From the NCBI GenBank assembly GCA_015501595.1, contig JADNRX010000041.1, forward strand, positions 174,441 to 238,440: a stretch of DNA of 64,000 bases, in the 5' to 3' direction. The notes beneath the pieces were generated by a model that worked only from the letters and a program-made list of their open reading frames with translations, was not told where the DNA came from and searched no databases. This DNA comes from Hymenopellis radicata. Lineage: Eukaryota > Basidiomycota > Agaricomycetes > Agaricales > Physalacriaceae. Position numbers and translations under genes: made by a program. This document shows, one piece after another, positions 1 through 10,979 of this stretch (within the stretch, counting starts at the first letter, position 1; each line of letters opens with the position of its first letter).

Positions 1-264
1 CGCCTAGGTCTTCGAGCGCTCGGCGCGGTACTTGGCTTTGTACCTGTCTCCGCGGAGATGCGCCTCGAATTCGCGCTGGAGGATGTGCGGGTGATTTCCG
101 CGGTTTTTTGTTGGGTGGAGCGGGGGAGGCGGGACGTTTGTGTTTGAGAGTGGGTGGTGGAGATGCAGAGGGTGTGGGGTACGGCGTCTAGATGAAACGT
201 GAGTGAAAAGAACACGACGAGTGGCACCGCGTACCTTGGCCTCGTTGGCTGAATAGCTGGGCAT
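1..264 (-). CDS. short two-exon ORF at the window edge, unknown
   Basis: A possible start ATG lies at 264-262. It is followed by a 30-nt exon, a GT..AG intron (about 234-76) and an exon encoding a basic, Arg/Lys/Glu-rich stretch that meets a stop at 4-6. The donor (AAG|gtacgc) and acceptor (tccag) are good. The spliced product would be only about 33 residues, so the window probably holds just the start of a gene that splices on past the edge, or a spurious ORF. I do not recognise the protein. Confidence 0.2.
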
Positions 265-1070
265 TTCCGATATCTAGCAGCTAATCAGCACTTGCCCAAA
301 TCCACGAAAAACGCACATACGAGGTTGTGTATGCTGGGCGTACAATATCAAGCGGGAAAAAATTAAAGTATCCCAACACCCGTCCAGCTATTATACTCCC
401 CGCTGCATTGACCAGAGCGTGGGGACCGTCCATTGTGCTGGTCAAAGCCCGCGCGAGACAAATGCCCGGACCCTGAGTCCAAGGGCGGGCCCCGTGTCCA
501 AGATTTTGCACACGCGTAAGGACCAAGGCAGAGCAGGAGCGAGAGGGAACAAGGCAAGGACAAGTGCTGAGGAAGGAAGGAAGGATTACACGGCTCGGTC
601 CCTTCAGGAACGCCGGCAGACACATGACATGAAGCAGTACGTAGGTCCCAATCTACGATCCACCTCACTCCTGCATCTCTCCCCACAAGCAACCTTAGCC
701 GAGCTCTCGGCGCCAGCCGGGTAGAACTAAGGTGCCCTAGGAAGCTAAACAACAAGAAGTCAAGAACTATGGGAAATGGAAGTCAATAATTAGGGCGTGG
801 ACCGGACCTGCAGTAAGCATTCATCGTCGGCGCGCATGTCGAGGCCTATGCGGTCGAACGAGGCGAGCGCGAGGCTAGTTGACATGAATCCCGAGCACAC
901 ACATGTAGATGGCACGGCTATTTCCGAGAAACTGTACAGTTCCAGAAACCCCTAAAAATTTAGTTGTCCACAACGCTGCAGTGTCGCCAGGAAAGCAACA
1001 CATGCACATCGTCGGGATGAAGTAGACACCAGTGGCAGATGCCATGAAGCCAGATGGAAACTAGTGGACA
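265..1070. other. no supported gene
   Basis: Several overlapping open frames exist on both strands, but none shows splice-supported exons, a domain or a plausible start context. Confidence 0.4.
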
Positions 1071-1165
1071 CGTAACCTCGCCAGGCCTTTTTTGTATGTA
1101 ACCAACGCGTTCACCTCGCCAGGATATTTATTTGACCAACGCGTTCACCTCGCCAGGATTTTGTT
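1071..1165. repeat. short direct repeats around ACCTCGCCAGG
   Basis: The block CCAACGCGTTCACCTCGCCAGG occurs twice in succession (about 1101-1123 and 1135-1158). A shorter copy of its 3' half (ACCTCGCCAGG) lies just upstream near 1076, followed by a T6 run. It abuts the first family II remnant and may be a decayed part of the same repeat landscape. Confidence 0.6.
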
Positions 1166-1530
1166 TGGAACAGAAGACATTTACTTACCGCAACGCCAGT
1201 GGCAGAGACCACAAAACAGTGCGAAAATACGATTTTACGATTTTGATCGTGGTGGTAGGATGGATGAAAGGGAAAAGGCAAAAGGCAAGGTGGATCGTGA
1301 CGTGACGCGATACAGGGGTATTAGTCACACGCCCTTTCTAACCCTCATTCTCATTGCACTTTGACCGCGTTCCGAATTCTATCCAAGCGCGTCCAACGAC
1401 AACACCAAAATCGTTCCGCTCCCTCGCCTACTTCCATTTCTCAATCAAACTTTCCCCAATCAAACAAGCGCCTCGCGTCAATCCTCACAAACGCACTGCA
1501 AGACCCAAGGCCTGCCGAGATAACCATGAA

Positions 1531-1935
1531 CTGCAGGCTGCCACGCCGATGTGGCTTAGTGGTTGCATGGGCTGTACATATGCAAGCTCGATCTTTTTGT
1601 GACTTGATGCGCTTCCTAGCTATGCACTGTTCAATTAAACTCTTCCGCATGGATGGTAAGTATCTTCGTGGATTCCAACTTGCACAGGCGGCGTATGACC
1701 CATTGGTAGTGCGCCTCGAATGAGCGAATGGTCCCACTGTCTTTTTTATGTCCTACATCTTTTGGGCGCGATTTCATGCCCCTCACTTGAACCTCAGGCC
1801 TCAGGCTGTACACTCGAGCGTCTTGCGCGGATTGTTTCTCGGTACTATGGATCCGAGTCGGCTTCTTATTCTTTCTCCCTCGGTAGCGCTCTTCGCACGC
1901 CGGTGTATCCTAGCGGATGCATTGGCCATAGGATA
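1531..1935 (+). repeat. family II hairpin cassette, decayed remnant (plus orientation)
   Basis: This contains a clear copy of element 1 (CCACGCCGATG then TGGCTTAGTGG, about 1541-1570). It also has a degraded element 4 near 1805-1831 and a complete element 5 (1900-1925: arms CCGGTGTATCC and GGATGCATTGG around TAGC). The order 1-4-5 matches the full cassettes at 53-57 kb, so this is a shortened copy of the same unit with intervening modules lost. Confidence 0.7.
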
Positions 1936-2080
1936 ATGGGATGAAGTCTTTTTATGCATGTAGCAGAGTACTCATTTTCTTCCTTGTGAACTTTCACGCG
2001 GTACTAGGGACTTTTCCGATATCACCAAGTGAAGCGGATCCAGCACCGCAAATTATGAACCTCACTTCATGACGGAACAT

Positions 2081-3260
2081 GCAGGTGTCTGACCTAGCGG
2101 TTCGATGGGTTGATGGGAAGGATACTTCTGTTGGGTTTTTTAATCGTCGATGAATCCAAGTCAGTAAATGGGGTGTACGATCTCTCCCTACATACTTTCC
2201 CGATGCTTACAATCGGAATCCCCAGTCCACGCCCAGGCATTTGACCTAGCGGTTGAACAGCTTGATACTGCGTTTGAAGCTGTTTTTTTGATTTATATCA
2301 TGGACTTTTCACCCCAAGTCGGCGTCTCCATACATGCTTTCCCGATGCAATGGTATTCAGCCTAGAGGTCACTAACTGAATCGTCTCTACTTTGTTTACT
2401 ATAGCATCAATCAGAAACCGCCAGTCCACACGCAGGCGTCTGGCCTAGCGGTTTGACGGCTTGGTGAGTGAGAAGTTGAACGTCTATCTTTTTATTTCCA
2501 TCTTCTTCTGCAACCCCAAGTTGACGACGAGATATCTCTCTCCCTACATATGTTTCCGCCTTGAGTCTAGACACCACACACAGGCGTCTGGCCTAGCGGT
2601 TCGACAGCTTGGTGAGGCGCTTCCCGAGAAAGATGCATTTTTTAAAATCCTCTTCCAAGATGAACTTTCCACACCAAGTCAGCATATGTCAGGGTGTATT
2701 CATCCCTACGCTGGAACTTCTTCAGCCTAGAGGTCACTGCTAACCGCACCGTCTCTACTTACCAGCTACTTCAATCAGAAATCCCAGCCCACACGCAGGC
2801 GTCTAGCCTAGCGGTTCGACGGCTTGATAATGGGAATGGATATCGAATATGCCTTTTTTCAATCTTCTTCTGAGATGGACTTTCAACGTCGATGAACCCG
2901 CTACAACATAAGGATGGGGAGTATCTCCCCCTACGTACTTTCCTCTACTTTACCATCTAGACTATACAATCGGAAAGCCCATTCCATGCGCAGGCGTCTG
3001 GCCTAACGGTTCGACAGCTTGATGGAGGGATAGGCAGCTGTTTTTATTTCCATCTTCTTCTGCAATCCCAAGTCGTCGATGGGACATATCTCTCCCCACA
3101 TACTTTCCCGATGTCAGTAAGCACCCTGCTGAGACACCACCCGCAGGCGTCTGGCCTAGTGGTTCGACGGCTTGATATGCTTGATAGTGTAATGTGTTTG
3201 GCGAGCCTTTTTTTGAACTTTCAACGTCGATACAGGCGTATCTCTCCGTACATACGTAAG
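2081..3260 (+). repeat. family I hairpin array, block 1 (7 copies)
   Basis: There are seven direct copies of a roughly 33-nt motif whose core is TGGCCTAGCGGTTCGACGGC or a close variant. They sit at about 2081-2112, 2231-2266, 2431-2464, 2581-2613, 2795-2827, 2991-3022 and 3142-3176. The core matches the tRNA A-box consensus TRGYNNARYGG and can fold as an imperfect hairpin (CAGGCGTCTGGCC with GGTTCGACGGCTTG, loop TAGC). Each copy is followed after about 17-32 nt by a run of 5-7 T. Then come conserved blocks TTTCAACGTCGATGAA and CTCCCTACATACTTTCCCGATG before the next hairpin, giving a module of about 150-200 bp. No coding function is visible. Confidence 0.85.
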
Positions 3261-3577
3261 ATGCGAGAGAGAAAACTAAACAGACTGAACAATGTATCTG
3301 CACCGGGTGTGATGAGTTCCGAGAGAGTCGTAAAGTTGGAAGGTAGATTTTAGGAAGGACGGACCTTCTGACATCGTAGTACCAGAGACGAGAAGGTGGT
3401 GGTTCGTCACTAACATCTGTGCTGCCGACACTGGTGGATAAGATCCCAGTCCGAGGAGGTGGCGCGATTTCGTATGTCGTACCTCTGGCTGTAGGTGATA
3501 AAGACAGACAGGTAGTAGTCGATGAAGCACCGTACATCGCACAGTGAGTTTGGAATCGCCACGCCGCGTTACAGGCG

Positions 3578-3914
3578 CTATGAATAGTTTCTCTGCATCG
3601 CCTCCTGCAGAAGCGCGTTGATTTGCTGTCGAACATCCTTCGGGAGTAGTTCTAAGGAAGGACTTGCGTCAGATAGAAAGGCAAAAAAGACTTACTGTAG
3701 ACATGCAGTCACAGAGATCCTGCATGTCGGACTCATAGGAGTCTGTAGGCACGGCTTGTGGAGCAAAATCTCTTCCATTTTGCTGTATCGGTCTTGATCA
3801 GCCACAGACCATTTACCTTCGCTTTTAGTCTAGAGACAAAAGCCATGAATTTGCGTCAATAGTTGGGCAATAAAAGAAAGCGCGTACCTGTCCCAGAACC
3901 TCGTTGTCGTCCAT
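3578..3914 (-). CDS. small hypothetical protein (about 58 aa), tentative
   Basis: Exons join in phase from an ATG at 3914-3912 (MDDNEVLGQ) through an exon encoding an Asp/Cys-containing stretch (DLCDCMST). The last exon is DVRQQINALLQEAMQRNYS before a stop at 3578-3580. Donors gtacgc and gtaagt are good; the second acceptor is a weaker AAG. No family is recognised. A heptanucleotide repeat (GAGCTAT, three copies) lies just upstream of the start at about 3920-3944. The gene is small and its model rests only on splice logic. Confidence 0.3.
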
Positions 3915-3919
3915 TGTTG

Positions 3920-3944
3920 ATGAGCTATGAGCTATGAGCTATGA
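3920..3944. repeat. (GAGCTAT)3 microsatellite
   Basis: Three near-perfect tandem copies of a 7-nt unit. A related GAGTTAT pair occurs near 26671-26690, inside the first intron of the second coiled-coil/J-like gene. Confidence 0.8.
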
Positions 3945-5057
3945 GGGAGGTAATACACCCGATTACCGAGTTCTTACGGCAACCAGGTCCCGCATACTGC
4001 CTCGCCGGTCCAGGCAGCCACGGGCCACTGAGCGAACAGCGCTTTGTTCCGACAAAACTAGTTGCCGGCGCACGCCTTCCACTCAGCAGGCAACGAACAC
4101 TCTCTGCGCTACCTCCCACGCAGGGTTCGCATTTCCGGCACTCAACATCGGCAAGTCGTTAACTTCTTCCCACTCAACTCGCATTATCATTGTACACAGC
4201 CGTCAGCCCCAAATGTAGAGGCGGGAGCCCAGTCAATGGTGTATACAACCACCTGTCTGCAATAAAATATCCCGTTTTCATGAACTCCTGCTCGACCTCA
4301 AACACAAACCGCGCAAAACGGGAAACGACTTTTGACTCCATCGCCAGTATCACAATAACCTCCGGGGACATCACAGGCACCTCGGCTAGCCGAGCCCTCA
4401 GCCTTCCACACGAACTGACTTCGGACCAGCTGAACGTTAAATGCAGAGCAAGCCAATTTTGCCTGCGGCATTTTGATCGGCACTTGGCGGCGACCGGCGA
4501 CTTCACTCCCTCTCCAACAGCCATCATGTCTTTCAACTGTCTGTTTGTCGACTAATTCAGTCAACCAAATGCCGGGACTTACTGCACGGTTTGTTCTACA
4601 TGACATTTACATTCATGATCCCTCGTTGGGCGCTATCGGTCCACACCTATGTTCCGTCCATGGACTTTCCTAACATTCCGACTTGCTCTTTTCGCGAAAC
4701 CCTCTTGAACACACGTTTCTCGTTCACCTTCTTCCCCGCCGAGGTGACCCAATATTTCGATACCAGGCCGACGTTGCATTCAGTGTCCATCGAGCGGGGC
4801 TCGGGTGCAATAAGAGGGATGACCTGTCGCCTCAGGACCTGCGCAACAATCGTCTGGTGTTGTGCGACCTGACGCTCATCGTACCAGACAGCGCTTACAT
4901 GAGCGGTAAGGCATCCCCCACCCCGAGCTCCTTCCCCCATACGACGGACCTCTTCTTACGATGCCCCCGCTGTTTACACTCTCCTACTGTCCTTACCTTT
5001 TCCTACGCCCAACTGTCAACTGGAAGATCAAGTCGCTTGACGCCTCACGTCTCGAAG
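3945..5057. other. no intact gene; scattered coding-like scraps
   Basis: Open frames of 60-140 residues overlap in several phases. A stretch around 4575-4680 (LHDIYIHDPSLGAIGPHL) resembles leucine-rich repeat text as found in F-box/LRR proteins, and may be the upstream part of the degenerate gene continuing into the tandem duplication at 5058-5510. No continuous exon chain could be built. Confidence 0.35.
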
Positions 5058-5510
5058 ACGTCGATATCGGACCATACTTGTTCGAATTGCAGATAGACTC
5101 GCTGCAGTCCACAGTCGTTCGGTTACCCAGACGCAACCGAATACTTTCCTATGTTGACATCCATCCCTCGTCGACCTCCGCATCTCTTCAGAAGAGAGCT
5201 CGGAGGCCAATAATGCTATACGTCAGGACGCCCTTCCTAAGGTCGCACCCTCGTCCTTCTTTTCTACATGGCTTTAGTCCGTATCCGCAGGCTCGTCGAT
5301 ATCGGACCCTATTTATGCGAATTGCAGCTAGACTCGCTCCAGTCCGGTTCCACCAGACGCATCTGATTACTTTCCCATGTCGACGTCCATCCCTCATCGA
5401 CCTCCGCACTTCTTCAGAAGAGAGCTTGGAGCCCAATAATGCTATACGTGACGATGCCCTCGAGCAAGTCGCAGCACCCTCATCCTTCTTTTCCACATGG
5501 CTGGTACCCT
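5058..5510 (+). pseudogene. tandem duplication of a roughly 220-bp coding-like block, degenerate
   Basis: The segments about 5058-5275 and 5293-5510 are direct repeats with the same landmarks in the same order: GTCGATATCGGACC, TTCAGAAGAGAGCT, CCAATAATGCTATACGT, and a block ending in TTCTTTTC-CACATGGCT. In one phase the unit reads SSEES..NNAIR-DAL and ends SFFSTWL, with WL followed by a stop in copy 1. The phase is not continuous across the units. I infer a partially duplicated, decayed gene fragment, perhaps from an F-box/LRR-type protein. Confidence 0.5.
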
Positions 5511-5564
5511 CGCCTCTCTGCGGGACGTACGTATAGAATGCCGGCCATCTACAGACACAATCTC

Positions 5565-5813
5565 TCATCTTTCTCCAACCGTGAGCACTCTCTGCCACCG
5601 CAGCGAATCCAACGAATGGTTGTCACTGCCCGCGGCAGAGCGAGCTGACTTGGACATGGGGCTGCCCTTCGGATGCAGCAGCGAATAAGCAGGATTGTCG
5701 ACTCCATGGCCCGCTTCCGGAATGTGTGCAGCTTGAGCGTCGGACCAAACGGCTTGGGGAACAGAGTTTTTGGGAATGTTGAAGGATTGACGTCCCGGGG
5801 TGAAGGAAGCCAT
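5565..5813 (-). CDS. small hypothetical protein (82 aa)
   Basis: A single open frame starts at ATG 5813-5811 in a good context (AAACATGGC) and encodes MASFTPGRQSFNIPKNSVPQ... It then has AHIPEAGHGVDNPAY and a Ser-rich stretch before the stop at 5565. The composition is protein-like, with no low-complexity bias at the N-terminus. It could be exon 1 of a longer gene, since splice donors are possible inside the Ser-rich end. No domain is recognised. Confidence 0.35.
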   Translation of the reverse strand: MASFTPGRQSFNIPKNSVPQAVWSDAQAAHIPEAGHGVDNPAYSLLHPKGSPMSKSARSAAGSDNHSLDSLRWQRVLTVGER

Positions 5814-6790
5814 GTTTGATGGTGTGGTAAGTTGTTTCGGTGCCAGAGTGTACGTTGACTGATTGATTGGTACAGTGATAAGAGGCGAGCAGCAGAACGA
5901 GTAGGTGCGGTTTACGTTACTGGCATGGATCTACGTGGCGAAGTATCTCAATAGACGCTTGGTTCCACTAGAATCGCGATCACTTCGTTTCAAGGCTTTG
6001 CCACACCGCCGAGCGAACGTCCTTCCCAAATCCTCCAGCGTCGCATGATCCCTTGACATGCGTTTACTTGATATTCGCGGCGTAGACTTGTAGCTTCACG
6101 CCGTAAGATGAGTCTTACAACAACCGTTGGAATGGACTTGCCATGGTGCCGATGCCACACTGGTCTTTTCCAGTTACAATAATACGGGCCTGTCATCCCC
6201 GACGTTCATATGTTTCCTTCAGGATAATGAGCGATTCATTCCCGCGCGCGCTTCCCCACAGTGCGTCAAACTTTTTTTCCCATATTAGTTTAATCGCTGA
6301 CAAAGTCATTACTCAGAGCCAAACGCGCGTTCTCCTGTTTCACAAGGCGCAAGCACAGCTGTCAATAGCTGAAATCCATGCCCCGCTCGGGTCCAAGATC
6401 TCAAGCTCGAGATAGCGGAGTCTTGGAAGAGAAATATTGGGAGTTGCCAGAGGTGAGCAAGGCATTGGACTGTCACTGGTGGGAGGAGGAACGCGTGTGC
6501 TGGACGAGAAAGGAAATGATGATTTGAGCACGCACGGAGGTGTAGGTGTTTGTTCTACGGTGCTAGCCATGATTGTCTAACGGACGCGCTCGTTCCTTCT
6601 TAGGAGGCACGGTGTGAAGTATGCGTTGCAGGAGCCCGGACGATAGTGGATAAAGCGTTCAGCAACCGTTCTGAGCGTCAATCACGCTTCGGCCATAGTC
6701 AGGCTGGTGAATGTTCGAAGCCAGCAACCACTGCCTCTTCGGAAATACATACCCAAAGTCCATCTAGGCCCCATTGAATCGAAAACTCCA
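5814..6790. other. no supported gene
   Basis: A Ser/Pro-rich open frame on the minus strand (about 6570-6340) ends in a leucine-rich patch (LPRLRYLELEIL). It has no partner exons that I could connect and may be another LRR gene scrap. Confidence 0.35.
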
Positions 6791-7180
6791 GTCCACATGC
6801 AGGCGTTTGACCTAGCGGTTTGACGCCCTTCGTATAATCAGAATATTGATTTTTTAATCATGGACTTTCAACGTCGATGAACCCAAGTCTGCAGAGGTGT
6901 AAGTACTGTATCTCTTTCCCGATGTGCAGCCTGGAGGACGTCACTAACCACTTGAATCATCTCTAGTACTCCGTTTACCAGTACTATACCATCATGATCT
7001 AGACGTCCAATCGGAAACCCCCCCCAGTCCACATGCAGGCGTTTGACCTAGCGGTTCGACGGCGCTTAGTGATAGTACAGAAGCACTGTTTTTTTTTTTA
7101 ATCTTGGACTTTCAATGTCAATGGAACCCAGGTCAGCACACATGAATCGTCTCTACTTCGTTTACCCATCATGATCTAGA
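6790..7180 (+). repeat. family I hairpin array, block 2 (2 copies)
   Basis: Hairpin copies lie at about 6798-6830 and 7035-7068, each preceded by AATCGGAAACCCC/CAGTCCACATGCAGGCG and followed by T6 or T10 within about 20 nt. The spacer blocks are the same as in block 1. The block is interrupted on its right by the 1.05-kb inverted-repeat element. Confidence 0.8.
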
Positions 7181-7212
7181 CGTCCAACCGGAAACCCCCG
7201 AGCATATAACAC

Positions 7213-8265
7213 TTTCGCCGCACTCACTCTGAGTCAGGGTCAACACACCCACACCGACACGACCACACTCACACTCGGGCCGACACTCTCACACTGATCT
7301 CGCACACTTGGGAAGATGTAAAGTTCAAATTGGTCATTGCATGGTTGGGAGGACGGTCTCCGGCGGCTATGTACCCTCGACTCCTCCTGAATCTGCGAGC
7401 CTTTACTTACACTCAGCCTTAGTACAGGTGCCAATTAGCCATGCCCGTAATCAGAACTGGTAAAATATTCCCCCTCGAGGGTGTCGAACCCTCCAAGGCC
7501 CCGAACGGCAAGGGAGGTGATATAGGATCCAGGGTGATGCTGACAGTGAGAGGAAATGTGATGTTGGGGGAAAAGGGATGATGGCTGACAGTCTAGAAAA
7601 CGAAGAACAATGTATATTAGGAAAATGGGATGCATAGCAAATCAACGAGAACATACCTTACTAGACCTTACTCCTGCCCACAAATCCAGACATTATCCAC
7701 ACTGCATTCCGCCTCTCCTGGCCACCACTGTCTCGCTGCTCTGGATGGTGTCATGCTGCTCCTAGCATTCCGAGTTGTTCAGACATGGCAGCTGTCTAAC
7801 GAAAGGTATTGATCAAAATGAAAATGAGAAGAATGCAGGACAACACACAGTTTGTGGCTGAATGCGTCCACGACGCCCTCCCGCCAGCAAAGCCATCCCG
7901 AGTCGTCGGCACTGCAGTCGTCGCCGTCTTAGCTGTCGTTGTCTTTGTCCCATATGGTATGTTGTTCGGGCGCTCGTCCTTGCGCGCACGCCGCAGGCGC
8001 AGGCGAAAACAGTGAGGCGAGGTATACCTGGGTGCCGAAAGCCCGCGCACGCTGTCCAATGGCGTGGCGCCTCGTCTCAAGGACAGATATGGGCGATGGC
8101 AACCCCGTAGTGGTGGTACGGGAAAGAATCAACATGGTCACAGGATCTCGGTCGAGTCATGACGCGCCTCGTCCAAAAATAGTCGGTGGACGTGTCGGCC
8201 CGAGTGTGAGTGTGGTCGCATTGGTGTGGGTGTGTCGACCCTGACCCAGTGTGAGTGCGGCGAAA
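7213..8265. mobile_element. 1.05-kb element with 74-bp terminal inverted repeats (MITE-like)
   Basis: The left end 7213-7286 (starting TTTCGCCGCACTCAC) is a near-perfect reverse complement of the right end 8192-8265 (ending GTGAGTGCGGCGAAA), with only a handful of mismatches. The roughly 900-bp interior has no recognisable transposase. It sits inside family I array sequence: GGAAACCCCC lies just left and CGAAACCCCCAGG just right. This suggests insertion into the array or, alternatively, creation of the array arms by duplication. A clean target-site duplication is not obvious. I infer a non-autonomous DNA transposon. Confidence 0.65.
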
Positions 8266-8276
8266 CTCACCTATCC

Positions 8277-9062
8277 TCGAAACCCCCAGGCCACACGCAG
8301 GCGTTTGACCTAGCGGTTGGACGGCTTCATCATCAGGAACATGGAACATATCTATGATTTTTAAGTAGGATACAGTCAGCTGAGGCGAATATGGTTGACC
8401 TACGGTTAAAAAGTGTTGGAAAGTGAAAAGTTGACTTAACACAGAGTCCGGGGGTGGCGTTTGACCTAGCGGTTGGACGGCTTGATATCAGAGTCACGGT
8501 ATTGTTTCCGCGTAGCCTTTTTTATTTATATTTTCTCCTGCCAGTGAGATGGACGTCCCACCTCAAGTCGTCTACTACAGCATATGCCAGGGCCCAGGGT
8601 GTATTTGTCCCTACATACCTTCACGCTGTGACTTCGAGGTCACTGCTAACCACGCCACATTCTCTGCTTACCATCTACACTGTATTCAATCGGAAACCCT
8701 CGTCCACACGTAGGCGTCTGGCCTAGCGGTTCGACGGCTGGATCAGAGAGCGAGAACAAATACAATAATACGCCTTTTTTCAATCTTCTTCTGCGATGAA
8801 CTCTCAACGTCGATGAATCATAAATATGGAGAGTATCTCTCCCTACAATACATACTTTCCCGTTCAGCGTCGAGGTCACTGCTAGTTACGACACGCTTTA
8901 CTATACCATCTAGACCACTGTATACAATCGGAAAGCCCATTCCACACGCAGGCGTTTGACCTAGCGGTTCGACGGCTTGATAGGTATAACTTGACGGCCT
9001 TTTTTTTGAACTTCAACGTCGATACAGGCGTAAGTATCTCTCCCTACATACTTTCCCGATGT
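8277..9062 (+). repeat. family I hairpin array, block 3 (4 copies)
   Basis: Hairpin cores lie at about 8297-8330, 8455-8486, 8708-8741 and 8947-8981, each followed within about 18-32 nt by T5-T8. The intervening blocks (CAACGTCGATGAA, CTCCCTACA..TACTTTCCCG, GGTCACTGCTA, CAATCGGAAA) are the same as in block 1. This block continues block 2 beyond the inserted element. Confidence 0.85.
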
Positions 9063-9869
9063 GGTACCGGGCTCCCTTGTGTAATTCGCTTTCATGTTCT
9101 CCGCGGCCTCCACCAACGAAGACGTCCCATCAATAGACAGCGAGTCACCATCGATCCCTCATTTCTTGCTATAACCTCCGACGCGCTACAGGCTCCGGTT
9201 TGTATCTCTTCACCCTCGGCACTGGTACGTCCAACGTCAAACAACGCGTGACGCCACGGTGGCGTCCAGGACCCTTCACCCGGATCTGCACGGCCTCAAT
9301 TTTAATCTACCCCACCTCCATCGTCCCTTCCAGGGCCGTATAGTTTTCTCTGCTTCTCCTTCTCCGCTCGCTTTCGAAGCCCCGTCTCGCACGGGCGCCA
9401 TCCTCCAGGCTCCAGCCCGTCCCCTCATCGATGGTCCTTATCCTTATCGATCTTCGCGTATACACTGTCAGTGGTCACGATGAGCGGCGTCTCCCCCACA
9501 TTCAATGCTACCCCAAAGACTAAAGAATCCGGTTCCCCTTCATCGGGTCTGCATTCTTGTGGGGGCGCAGAGTCTCAAACGCGAGCGAGAGGAGATGAGA
9601 TGATATTGCTATTCGTCCATAGTACAACTTACAAAAGGTTTGAATCATGATCTAAGTACACAGGAACGCAACAACACGACGCGTTTGAAAAGAAAAAAAC
9701 AGCTGAAAGAAAGAAATGGAAAATGGTGGATGTGGGAGCGGGGATGATGTATGACATGAAAACCCAAAAGTAACTGTACACCCGGAGAAAGAGACCGGAA
9801 CAACTTTTCGGTGGAGATCTAGGGTGCGGTTCAGCTGTCGACGAATGCATGGAAAGACGTGGTATCCAC
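9063..9869. other. no supported gene; downstream region of the FKBP gene
   Basis: Open frames of up to about 90 residues occur but none shows protein-like composition with splice support. The part next to 9869 is the expected 3' untranslated region of the minus-strand FKBP gene. Confidence 0.4.
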
Positions 9870-10544
9870 CTAGTTGATCTTGAGAAGCTCGACCTCAAAC
9901 TTGAGAGTGGCGTTCGCGGGTATCACAGGCGGGAATCCGCGCGAGCCATACGCCTACGAAATAGTGTTAGATGGGATCTTTGAGAGGACGCGAATGACGG
10001 TGAGGCAGCGCGTATGGATGGACATCAATAGGGGGCTCGTGGCATGGATGGGTCGGATGGAGGGAAGGATGGCCGAGATAAACGACGCACATAATCCGGG
10101 GTCGCCGTCAATATCGCCTTCTCGCCCAAGGACAGCTGTGGGACACCTATCCAAAATGCGGATCAGATCGCCATCGCATCCATCGCTCGCGACGACGCGC
10201 ACCTTCGTCCCATCCCTTAATCACCTTGCCCACACCAATCTCCGTGACGAACGGCTCGCCTCTGCGCACATCAGCCACCATCCAGGATGAGATGAGACAC
10301 GACAATCAACGCACCGATCCCGGCTCGAATCGAACTTGCTCCCATTGAGGAGCGTGCCCACGTAGTGTATCGTCACCTTGTCTGCGCTCATCAGCGCCAT
10401 CGCCGCGCACAAAATCGCAAAACGCAAGACGTACCGCCCTTCTTCGGGAACGTGGCGCCATCGCCGGCCTTGAGAGATTCAACAGTGACGCCCTATCTCC
10501 AGTCAGCCTGGGCACCACTGCGAGACGTGAGCTAGACGTACCAT
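9870..10544 (-). CDS. FKBP12-type peptidyl-prolyl cis-trans isomerase
   Basis: This is a cytosolic prolyl isomerase that would bind FK506/rapamycin, about 109 residues, the usual length of single-domain FKBP12. Exons spell [13 protein letters not shown]..., then [39 protein letters not shown] and the C-terminal [23 protein letters not shown] before the stop at 9870-9872. These are the family's active-site landmarks: the Y of HYVGTL, FDSS, the VIKGW tryptophan pocket and YGSRG. The start codon is an exon of its own: ATG (10544-10542) is followed directly by a 49-nt intron (10541-10493). The remaining introns are short GT..AG introns. The gene stands alone between array blocks. Confidence 0.93.
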
Positions 10545-10979
10545 AGCGATAGAACAAGGAAAGTGGGATGAGAGGGAGATGAGGGGAGATGGTGGGTGGA
10601 GATACCAGATCACATCGACGGCATCTGCCCCTATTATACTAGCGGAGTGCGGATCTTGATCCGGAGCCGATGATCAGCCAGGAGATGTCGGCGCTCGCTC
10701 GTTGTTCGCTTCGTTGAGGCGCGCCGACCAAAGCGTGCGCGTGGTCATCGCCGGACGTTAATGAAGAGACGGTGAGGATCCGTTCGGTCGCCAGGGGATG
10801 TTTCACGCAGATTAGATTGGCCGCGATAGTGCTGGCCAATGGTGCGCGGGCTATTTCACCCACGCCACAGGCGCCGCCGCTGTGGGTCAAGAGATATTGC
10901 TCGTTATCGATGGCGCATCGATAAGGACGTAACGGGCGCTTGATTCGAGGCGATACCGTCATTCTCGGCCTGAGGTAGA
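10545..10979. other. no supported gene; upstream region of the FKBP gene
   Basis: This is probably the promoter/5' region of the minus-strand FKBP gene followed by unassigned sequence up to the family II block. Confidence 0.4.

Noticed and set aside
2962..3636. 224-codon minus-strand frame
   Set aside because: It runs through two family I repeats, has biased composition and no domain. It overlaps the better splice-supported small gene at 3578-3914.
7476..7495. GAGGG-TGTCGAA-CCCTC resembling a tRNA T arm
   Set aside because: No matching acceptor, D arm or anticodon arm lies in the expected positions; it lies inside the inverted-repeat element.
2041..9062. CRISPR-like or satellite array
   Set aside because: The units are 150-300 bp with variable spacing, the genome is eukaryotic, and the repeat core is a structured motif rather than a uniform short repeat with unique spacers.
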